Shown: piece by piece, positions 54,378-64,000 of the stretch
Numbering within the stretch: the stretch's first letter is position 1
Layout: each line of letters opens with the position of its first letter
From: Paramacrobiotus metropolitanus
Taxonomy: Eukaryota > Tardigrada > Eutardigrada > Parachela > Macrobiotidae
Assembly: GCF_019649055.1 (NCBI RefSeq)
Contig: NW_026570386.1
Span: forward strand, 62,001 to 126,000
Reading direction: 5' to 3'
DNA: 64,000 nucleotides
Position numbers and translations under genes: made by a program
Notes under the pieces: generated by a model
What the model saw: the letters and a program-made list of their open reading frames with translations, nothing else
Database searches by the model: none
Told to the model about the DNA's origin: nothing

Positions 54378-57300
54378 TTAATTTTCGTGTTCCAGTCCCA
54401 ATAAAACGCTGGTATTTGTATCGGGTTCATAATCGGTAGCTGATCCACCGCGATAAGCAGACACGATGCCATCCCAGTCTATCACGTCGACTAGTTTTTT
54501 TACCGGTATTTTTCTGAAATTCTGCGCAGCTCCACCTAATCAAAGTACAAAAAGAAATAACTCATTATATTACAGCTGCTATCACTGATTCATTTTTTTA
54601 CGATGATGGTTAATACACGCGGTCAGATTTACAGTATCATTTTAATTTGTTCTCTATGTATAAATTGTGCCAAAAAAATACCTTCGGCCGCGCCATGAAA
54701 GCTGTTGCTCCAGTTTAACACGCGAGAGCCTTCGCGGCTTCCCTTGCCGCTTGGTGCCAGTTCTTCCGTAGATTCGCTCTTACCGCGTTTCCGAGCAGCG
54801 GACACACATGCTACAATCAAGTTCATATATAGTTTTAAATAATAATAGTTTGCAACAAATATTTCGTCGACCAGACCGCAGGAAAGGTCTTCTAATATAG
54901 CAAAAATGCAAACACAGACGTCAGATTTGCGTGTTTGTTATGAAATCCTCTTTCAAAAGTATGCTTGCATAGTACAGTATTTAGAATTAGTGTGCTGCAC
55001 TTGATTATGGGCTTACACAAAACGCTGCTGCACTTCGGTTAGCTAATGCATAATGCTGCAACATGTAACATCCTCTTCTAGTTTAAATACCTTTTGTTCC
55101 CTGAATTAAATAGGCACCGGAAACGGTAATCAGGTTAACTGGTGGCGGACTAATTGCTGATTTATCCATATTCATAATCAGTTTTGCGCGGCCGTATTTC
55201 CATTCTAAATCTGACCTAGCTTGTATCCTTTGGTATGTATCCGATAACATGGCGATCAACAGGTTAATAAGCACTGTATAAATTGGAAAAAATTGATTAA
55301 CACCGAATCTTGCGCGGCGTACCGCTTCATGTCTCAAGAGGAGTACTCACCGACCATGGTCACTGCAAAGAGCAAAAAGTGTTATCACAATCCGTAAGGC
55401 AGCAGAACAGCAAACGTCTTACCCATGAGATAGATCATGATTAAAATTTTAATCAGCGTTGGGGAAAATTCCGGACTGTGAGGAGGGAAGGGAATTTTTG
55501 TGGGGTCAACCAGACCGAACAGCGCAAAATATAAATACTGGAAACTGTCTAGCGGGTCATACGATAAATCCATCATCGGCGCAGTTTTATTGTAATGCCA
55601 TCCGTCAAAGGTAGGCGACTCTTCCGTGTCCAAAAACATTGCTGAATGGCTAAAGGAAAATCCAATCATGAAGAGCGCTAAAACCACTAAAAACCGCAAA
55701 AGATCCTTCACAAGGTCACGAATGATTATGCCCATTGGTCCGAACATATAGTGGAAGGAAAGGTAGCTGCAAAAACAATAATTAAGTATTCAGCGCAGTT
55801 TTCAAGCTAATTTGCCCCTAACTTTTTTTATCCGTCTCCGTCACGAGTGTGTTCATTTACGAGCATACGAACATCGAGCCGGTCTATAATCATATAAAAA
55901 AGAAACCTACTTGACAATCTGTACGCAAGCGAATAAACATGCGGTGGCAAACAGTTGATTCCGTACATAGAGCAGTGTCGTTTCTACGGGCGGATCAAAT
56001 GGAAAAGCTGCAGCATGAATAATAATCGCTAAACCACAGAAAACTAATACAAAAACCCTTATCCATCCCAGTCCTTGCCGCTCTTCTGCGGTGTTGAACT
56101 CGTCCAAAAATTTTCCCAACAACCATGCCAGTAAAACCCATTCGCTCCACCGTGGAAACGCATCGTGGCGATCGAAGAGTCGCTCAAATGGCGACATAAA
56201 AACCAGAATCAAAATAGTAATGAAGAACAAATGACTAACAATGTGGCACAGCAACTTCATAAAAGGAACATAATTGTATTTGTGGCCCAGAGGAAGGGAA
56301 AAGATGAACCAGATAGGCGGGCATATGAGAAAGGACAGGAACAAGGATATGCTTTTGGCATCACTCCACTCCTCGTTTCCGTACCACACGTCGGTCAAAT
56401 AACGCTGAACCGCCGGATCCGACACAACTTCCTTATGGCTGCCATCGATTAAGATGTCCATTAAGGATTTATCGTACTGATCGGTGGCACGAAGCACCAA
56501 AGCAGGATTGAAACGGTTGCATGATATGGTCAACAAATCGTTTCCTAAGGTTTCACAAAACTTGCTGGCTAAGGTCAAGTCGCGCTCTAGCTCTTTCTCC
56601 CTAAAAGACTGCTCTTTATAAAAACGAGAGAGTTTTAAAGCAATTTCCACGGGTGACGGGGAAGTGGTAATGAAGTCTTCCAGCGCCTTCTGGTGGAACA
56701 ATTTACCGCAGTTCATCAAATCAAACATGAACGCTTTGTCTTCCAGCAAAAGAAAGCAGTCGTGGTCTTTTAAGATGAGATAAGTGAGTACGTCGGTTTT
56801 CTGAGCACTAGCAGCGTAGCATAAGGCAATTTTTCCGTCTTTTGTTACGGCTGTCGGGGAGGCACCCGCGTCGATGAGTAATTTGATGACCTTTAAATGG
56901 CCAGCTTTTGCAGCATGATGTAAGGCGGTCCACGAGTTCTATACCAACATTCACAATAATTTTTAAAATGCTCGAATCACCACATTCGCTTTGAAAAAGT
57001 TGTAATTAAAGTACAAACCTGATCAATCTCAATCTTTTCTGCGAAAAGAGTCGGTAGTATTTCGTAATTTTTATTACTTGCTTATAATTACGTACCTGCT
57101 AAGAGCAACACTGACACAAACGTACAGTACTGTATTGTACTTCGACTCACGTTGTCTACAGATGTGACATCGGATCCTTGACCAATCAGCAGCGCCGCCA
57201 TTTCTTCATGCCCAGCTGCGGCCGCTAACATTAGCGCGTTACGGCCTTTTTTATCCCGAATATCCAGTTGCGTTGCTGATTTACTCAACAGAAGACCGAC

Positions 57301-60300
57301 GACGGGCAGATGACCGTGCATTGCAGCCATGTGAAGCGGAATCATTCCAGTGTTTTCTGCCGCTGCATCCACTTGAACTCCGGGATAGTTCAGTAATAAC
57401 CGCACCAGGTTTTCTTGACCAGAGAGACTAGCCAGATGCAGTGGCGTCAGACCGGGTTCGGCGCCAATTTCCCTAACAATCGAATTGTGAACAGTGGGCT
57501 GTTCGGAGACAACCGTAGCTGGGACGGACGTTAACAATTCCCGGGCAACGTCTACTTGTCCATAGAAGGCCGCAAGATGCAGTGCCGTAAATCCAGTCTG
57601 TTGTTATCAAGACGTCTAACATTTGACATACAGAAACAATCTGTAAATTCGGTTAACCTTGATACTGGAAACTTTGAGTGAAACGAGGTCTTTTAACACT
57701 TCTAAGACAGAAAGGTGACCATGTTTGGCAGCCAGATGGAGCGGTGTCATTCCATCCTAATAATGCATAAATTTTATTTATTAAAATGGTGATGGAAAAA
57801 ATAGGGCTCCATGAAATTTTACCCCGTTTTCATCTACTGGAGAAGCTCCGCCTTCTATTAAGCTCTTGACCACTTCCGCGTGACCGCCTGCCGCCGCTAG
57901 ATGAACAGCTGTGGACTCGTCCGTCTAGATAATATGCGCAAAACGTAGAAAACAGCGGTCCAGAACCCGGTTCACATCAGTCACAATCACCTTGGTTTTT
58001 GCATTAATCACTTGTTCCTTCTGGTGATCAATGAGAAGTTTGACCACGGCGTTACTCCCATTCTTGGCTGCTATGTGTGCCACAGTGTATCCATTCTGTA
58101 GTCATAATAAGTTACGGCATGTCGTAATCGATGGAAACCTGAAGCCTTCAAAAAAAGCCTGTATACCTCATCCACCATTGACATTGGATTGGTGTCCGCC
58201 AAAGATTTTAGGAATAACTCCACAATTGCAGCGTTGTCTGTCTCAGCTGCCAGGTGTAATGGGGTTTGACCTTTCTGAAAATATCAGATCTTAAATATCA
58301 GAAATGTGCGTACATCGTCACATTTGACATAAAACCTTATAAACTTGAACTTTATCTACCTGATCTTTTGCGTTTGGGTCCGCTTTCATCCGCAAAAGTA
58401 CATCACAAATATCCAGTTTTCCGTATTGCGCAGCCATGTGAAGCGGTGTCCTTTTCGCCTGCGCCAAACAAAGTGGTCTGTCAAGCAAAGGTCATTTTTC
58501 GTAATCAAGCGTCAGCTGTACCAATGACAAAGCGTCAATGGAAGCTTCGTATTTTTCCACCAGCAGTTGAACGATCTCGGTCCAGCCTTTCATTGCTGCC
58601 AGATGAAGCGGTGTTACTCCTAACTTGGATTTGGCGTTGACAAAGGCTTTGTGGCGAAGAAGATAATCAACAATGTCAGCATGACCGTTTTCAGCAGCGA
58701 TGTGCAGAGCAGCTTTTCCTTGCTGTATGCCGGCAGATTTCATAATTATTCAGTACGCTGCATAAAATATATTATGTGTTTAGTGTTACACTCCAATCAC
58801 ACCCACCTCGTCGAAAACATCCACCCGAGCATTGTTTCGCAAAAGCTGTTTGACAATTTCCTCGTGACCGTGTTCCGACGCTGTCAACAATGGCGACCAT
58901 CCATTCTAATTGTAAGGTAGAAATGCTTTCAACACTATTTATCATATTAAAGGTAAAGGTAAAGTTATTGATTCCCTCTCGTTGCCATATTTCTGAATGA
59001 TTTCAAAATTGTTTTTACCTTCGCTTGTTTATTGACAGCCAGTTGGAATTTAGCAGGTCCTAAGTACTTAACGATCGCCGTAAGTATTTCGACGTTTCCA
59101 CATCGAGCACAGTAATGTAGAGGCGTTTCTAAACTCTGAAATTACGGGTTTGTCAGCACCGTTTCCTTGATTCGTGAGTGAAGAGTAACGAGGCAGTAGC
59201 TGCATGTTCATTGCTTACCATTTTTGTTTGTATACCAATTTCGGCGCTGAAATCCAGCAAAAGCTGTACCAGTTTCACATCTTCGTGCTCGAAGTGGATC
59301 ATATCTGGGGCCAGTTCTGCCGCATAGTGCATAGCTGATTCGCCTTCCTAGAGTAGGTTAATCGATCGAAAACATTTAGTAAAAGATAAGTTCGGCAAAA
59401 GTTAAATTCAGTCTCACTAGATTCTGGGCATTGACCATCCCCGCCGCATCCGATTTGGATCTTTGACTGGCCGACTGTTCCAGCAATTCTTTGGCAACAT
59501 AGTAATTGCAGCTACGGACAGCCACGTGCAGCGGCGTCTCGCCGCCTTTGCTTACGGCCGACGTCTCGGCTCCCTCGGCCAACAAGATCTGTATCATCCG
59601 CAGTGCTCCATACCGCGCCGCCACATGGAGCGCTGTTTCTCCGTTCTCCATTGTCGCATTCACATCCGCACCTGATTTGATTAGCATTTCCGCGCACAGC
59701 TCACCATTAGGTACTCGAGCAGCAATGTGCAGCGCTGTCTCTTCCGCTGCACCCCCTGCGTCAACGACAGTCACTGGTTGTAATCGTGCACTGATCCTGA
59801 CAATAAATCAAACAGTCAGAAAGCAGCAATGATTTGAGTTTGACCTTTGATATCAACGGACGCTCCGTATCCCAGAAGCGCTTCCGTAACTTGCGGTTTG
59901 CCATATTCCACAGCCAGATGTAACGGTGTATAATTGTCGTTGGTCTTTGCATCAACCGGCGATCCATTTTCAATTAAAATTCCGATAACTTTTGCGTGAC
60001 CTTAGATTATCATGCGATGTCATTAAAAATTGTCGTTTACGTTCTTGATATGCAGCACTAACTTTCCTCCAGAAGTGGACTCTTTAATATGTACGCTTGT
60101 TTTTAGCTTACCTGCTCGAGCTGCTGCGTGTAACGCCAGTGCACCGGCTTTGTTAGGCATGTTAAGCGGCACTCCTCTCCGCAACAATGCTAATGTGGCT
60201 TCTGGATGTCCCGTTAGCGCAGCCAGATGCGCTAAGGTACTTCCATCCTGTGATGCCATAAGCGGTATTTATGATATTTATACAAGAACCGAGTATTTAC

Positions 60301-62609
60301 GTAATTTGCTGTGCGCACTGGAATTTTAACGAAACACTTTGCGCTGGTGCGCTACTTACAGCTGTTCTGGCCATGATTGACCCTTTGAATTTTTCAGTAA
60401 GAACCTCTACGACTGTTGTGCTTCCATTTTCGACCGCTAAATGCAGCGGTGTTCTTTCGAACTGCAAAGAAAATTTTGAAATTACTTTGATTTATGCAAC
60501 GGGCACGAAAATAAGTATGGAAGTACTTATATTATAACAAAACAATATAGTCCTTGCTGATGAATTTTCAGCACCATTTCGTATTCGGATAATGTTATGT
60601 GTAACAGGTGAAATAATAATAAATTGGTGTATAGTAATTAAGCAATATGCAGTCTGCCGTTTTAATTTATGGTCATTATCGTTTAAGGTCATGGAGTTGG
60701 GATACCGTATATTGTTACAATACATTCTGCCATGCTACGAAATAGGTAGTTGCCTCTAACCCTATCAACAAGTTCCGGATTGGCTCGGTGGTTATGCAAT
60801 AACGCCAGTGCAGAGTCATTATGCGTTTGGGAAGCAATGTGGAGAAGGGTCTGTCCATCGAACTGTAAAGCAAATATTGATCTGCTCCCCGCGCCAGATT
60901 CAGTTCACACGGAAGTTACCGCGAACGGCATGGTCATACATTTTGAATGTCAACGGGTGCGCCTGCATCTATTAACACCCGTAGTGTCTCCGTATCCTTT
61001 CGTCGCAGTACGAAATGCATTAAAGTGTCACCATTTTGTTGCTGTAAAATATCGACATGTTGTTTGCGTAGGTACGGCCTACCACGCCAGCAGCGTAATC
61101 AAAGACGGCAATTACCTTGTTTTGGTAGGTCAGCTGCTCCATTATGAGATCCGTAAGGAGTTCTTTCACAACATGCACATTAGGCTCCAGTGCAGCACAC
61201 CAGACCGGAAGATATCCGTCCTGTTAAGACCAGTTTTAGCACAGGTCAAAACTGAACTCTTAATTTATTCGCTGACCTTGTCTTCAGCCAATCGACCTTC
61301 TCTTCCAGAATGGGGTATCAGAAACTGTACCAAGGGCCAAGCAGCGATCTTTCTTAGACAGGCTGCAGCGATTACAAGTAACAAATGTCAACTGAACAAG
61401 GCCAAAAAATTTAGCCTGCACGCTTGGGTTAAATTTTTTCCCTTACCCATATGTAACGGCAGCTGGCTTCTTTTCTGAAAAGCATAACAAAAATAAGACA
61501 TCAACAAATATTTGGTTTTGCTTGAGAATCTAAAATTTTCATTACAATTTGCTAAGCAGAAATACTTACGCCATCAGGAATTGTTGCATCGGCACCAAAG
61601 GTTACGAGTGATCGGACCATTTCATCTTTGGCATATTGTGTTGCAATATGTAATGCCGTCTCTCCTGCCTGTAACTCAAAAGATTGGTCAGAATATTATC
61701 TTGCTTTTATTGAGATATTTGTTTTTCGAAACAATTACATACCTTAGAAACAGCATTTATCTGTGCTCCGAATTTCACTAGCACTGCAACATCGCCCATT
61801 TTGCTCTCTTTGGCGCATAACATTAGCGCTGTGTAGCCGTTCTCCTAAGAAATTGTCAACAACCCTGAGTTAAGCGCTGTTGTCAAATGGACAAAAATGA
61901 TTACAGCCAATCAGCATACGATTACCTCGTCCGCAAGGTTGACAGCCTGCACAATGTCATCCCGCTTCCCATCCTTACGAAAAGCCTTGTCCAGAATTTT
62001 TAGCTGGTTCTCCACCGATGTCCAGCTGCCCGTGAGACAGGATTCCAGCAGGAAAACTCCTGTACTTCCCGATACGGGAACATCTTCCTCGGTAACATCC
62101 ACGACAGGGACGTTGGAAAACGAGGCCGCACCGGGTGCATTACTTTTCGCAGCGTTATTCATGGCAATTAAATTAACCACAGGAATACGTGGTGAAAACG
62201 TAGACTGCGCTTTGTTTACTTCCGGTTCGGGATTATCGCTGGGGATAATAACATCCGATAAGCTTAATGGTGGGCTGGGATTCAATGTCGGCGCATCGCC
62301 TTCGTTCCCTGTATTCAATCGCCCTCTTTTACTGGGATAGACTGGAATGTCCTCTTCTGGGATGGTTTCTTCGATGACGGTCTGGAGGCCGTTGGATTCC
62401 GACGGATCCCACAATGGTCTGACATCTTTGGAAGACTGCAGGCGATTGCGTGGACGGATGAGTTTAACAGGAAGCGCTGCGGGTTGCGTGGAATATGGAG
62501 ATGAAGTATCCATTTGTAAATTTGGATTATGACGACCACTGCTACCGGAAGTTGACTTTTGTTCTACGGGCAAATGTTTCCGCGATGACGGTGTCGCAGG
62601 ATTGGACAT
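54378..62609 (-). CDS. TRPN (NOMPC-type) channel, array copy 4
   Basis: Starts at ATG 62609 (MSNPATPSSRKHL) and stops at TAA 54378. The first exon (62609-61926, 228 codons) is disordered and ends in the helix SCLTGSWTSVENQLKIL shared with copy 3. About 28 ankyrin repeats follow, down to about 56.8 kb, close to the 29 of fly NOMPC. They include the conserved loop SEQPTVHNSIVREIGAEPGLTP (about 57.4-57.5 kb). One exon (56749-55911) carries the whole linker plus S1-S4 (SPSPVEIALK; ICPPIWFIFSLPLGHKYNY). The S5/pore exon is 55.75-55.43 kb with pore FALFGLVDP. The micro-exon is 55351-55362. The TRP-box exon starts at 55273 (SDTYQRIQARSDLEWKYG). The tail ends KKLVDVIDWDGIVSAY. No frame break was found, and this is the cleanest copy. 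Confidence 0.88.
55351..55362 (-). other. 12-nt micro-exon in S6, TRPN copy 4
   Basis: TGACCATGGTCG between AG (55363-55364) and GT (55349-55350). It restores LM-V-TMV-V-LINLLIAML in frame. Confidence 0.8.
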
Positions 62610-63560
62610 GACGATGTAACAAAATGCGTTGGATGCTCATAAAACCAACTGTCCATGCAAACCGTTGACTGCAGTGATCGATCTGCGGTGAAGCGATGCT
62701 GTTGGTACAACTTTGGAATGCGAAGGTTAGCTGACAAAGAAATTTGTGCGATCACGATCGGCGGGCCAAAGGGATCACGTTCGATTCCTTTTGCACGACT
62801 ACGAACGTACAGACGTTCGCGCAAGTCATTTCCGGCTATGCTAAATGACGCTAATCGCCGGTGCACGCTGAATGCCAGAAAACTCTCTGGCCAAAAAGCC
62901 ATGTTGACTCAGCTCACCTTTTCAGTAGTGCGTTTTACTTGTTCGAATCAATAACAGGATCCCGCTTGTCTTCTCGGGGACGACTTGTCCTTCTTATCTT
63001 CGATCGTTCTCAATCTCGACAACGTATACGGTATCTGTACGGACTAACTTTATACTCCCAGAGTCCCAGTCTGCTTGTTATCGGAAGCAGCTTATCGAAC
63101 ACGTGCCACTGTCTTGAAAATTGATTGTCTGTTGCACAGTGCACACAAGAGCATCAGGAGCAATTTTCGTAATTCGGTCTGATCTTATTGATGGTCGGCT
63201 TAGTTATTCCTCAACCATAGTTTTGCAAAAATATATATATAACCCTTTTCAGTGATACCGCCCTTGTATTACTTATTAAATCCTGCTTTCAACATTTATT
63301 GTGGCCATGGGCTTCGTGAGAATGTTAAGAAATTTACGGTCAAGTTTGTGTCTTTTTTATTGGCAAAGCAATATACATACTAAACAGACAGAAGTAATAC
63401 ACATAAGGTCAGAATCAAAATCTGTGTGTGTAACATCGATTCTATTTTAACTGTTCAATGATTAACAGTAAAAATGAAAAGCAAAATTGTACCAATAGGG
63501 TAGCAGGTACGGCCAAACAGTTTTATCATCTGTTGGTCAATCTGTTAGTCGATCTGTTAG
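62610..63560. other. Spacer between TRPN copies 4 and 5
   Basis: About 950 bases holding the promoter of copy 4 and the 3' flank of copy 5. ORFs on both strands at 62564-63124 show no recognisable domain. Confidence 0.4.
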
Positions 63561-64000
63561 TTAATCATCGAATCCCCCGAGATCTTCCAGTTCTTCATAG
63601 GCTGTGATAATTTCCGACCAAACGGCAACATTCGTGAGTTTCTGAACAGGGGCATCTTCTTTCAGCGCCGGAGTCAAACCGTGAGCTGACCCTGTAAATG
63701 ATGCACTACTTTAAAATTAATACAGCACTAAAATTTGTCGCTCGCTCTTTACTATTTTTTATGAACTGACCCCGAATGTCGTCTACTAAACTTTTTCTCC
63801 ACCGACGGATTTTAGAAGCCTGAGTGTAGTCCTTTCCAAGTAATTTATCGGTGGAGTCCCGAATGCGGCGGACAGATCTTCGCTCCAGCACAACTAGAGA
63901 ATAAGCAATGTATTCACCGTAACAATAACTGCCATATTGGAGAGACATCACATTCATGTAAGCAATACAATATGCTTACGAAGAATCCCTTTCAAAGCAT
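63561..64000 (-). CDS. TRPN channel, array copy 5, C-terminal tail only
   Basis: Three exons of the 3' end are visible: up to 64000-63980 (codons for ALKGIL after the TRP box), 63893-63771 (a basic segment with ERRSVRRIRD and KIRRWRK) and 63691-63561. The last exon reads KLTNVAVWSEIITAYEELEDL and stops at TAA 63561. Junctions are GT-AG and in phase. The terminal segment aligns with copy 2 (KLTDVVPWSETMDAY) and with the DW-x-x-V-V tail of copies 1, 3 and 4, so this is a further paralogue in the same orientation that continues beyond the window. Confidence 0.72.

Noticed and set aside
60750-61478. 242-codon + strand ORF
   Set aside because: It runs antisense through several ankyrin exons and their introns of TRPN copy 4, and no domain is visible.
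61911-62340. 147-codon + strand ORF
   Set aside because: Antisense of the disordered first exon of TRPN copy 4.
25348-62609. Assignment of the ankyrin channels to TRPA
   Set aside because: The S6/TRP-box segment (SDTYQRIQ, SDLEWKYGRAKL) and the SPSPVE linker fit NOMPC/TRPN. TRPA lacks this TRP-box form and has fewer ankyrin repeats.

Overview
The window looks like a gene-dense stretch of a small animal genome. Genes are split by mostly short GT-AG introns (about 60 to 270 bases), the base composition is AT-leaning, and every recognisable product is a metazoan family. The compact introns and a large set of TRPN channels suggest a protostome, perhaps a tardigrade or another small ecdysozoan. 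That placement is an inference from gene style only.

Left part (1-19.7 kb). The + strand carries the 3' portion of the replisome adaptor WDHD1/AND-1 and then a LAMP-type lysosomal membrane protein. The - strand carries a multi-exon transcription regulator whose exons encode, in order, a THAP-like zinc finger, a PR/SET domain and about 13 C2H2 fingers. A SMAD-type MH1 domain gene sits directly upstream in the same orientation and could be the 5' part of the same transcription unit. Two DEDDh 3'-5' exonuclease paralogues follow (one tail-anchored, one with a broken frame), then a UPF0696-like protein (-) and a tiny PMP3/UPF0057 membrane protein (+). A 3.5 kb non-coding stretch precedes the next gene.

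Middle (19.7-24.8 kb). A complete 13-exon FGF-receptor-like tyrosine kinase lies on the + strand: signal peptide, three Ig domains, one TM helix and a tyrosine kinase.

Right part (25.3-64 kb). The - strand is filled by a head-to-tail array of at least five TRPN (NOMPC-type) channels. Four are full length (25.3-34.0, 34.8-43.2, 43.9-52.6 and 54.4-62.6 kb) and the 3' end of a fifth runs off the window at 64 kb. Each full copy has many ankyrin exons, the TRPN linker, six TM helices, a TRP box and a diverged tail. All four retain a 12-nt micro-exon inside S6. TRPN is usually a single-copy mechanotransduction channel gene, so this array is the most striking feature of the window. The first copy (25-34 kb) has at least three frame breaks and an altered pore, so it is either decaying or affected by indel errors. 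Copies three and four are the most NOMPC-like.

Several genes need a one- or two-base correction, mostly at homopolymers or a dinucleotide run. This is either assembly error or local pseudogenisation and should be settled before functional claims are made.
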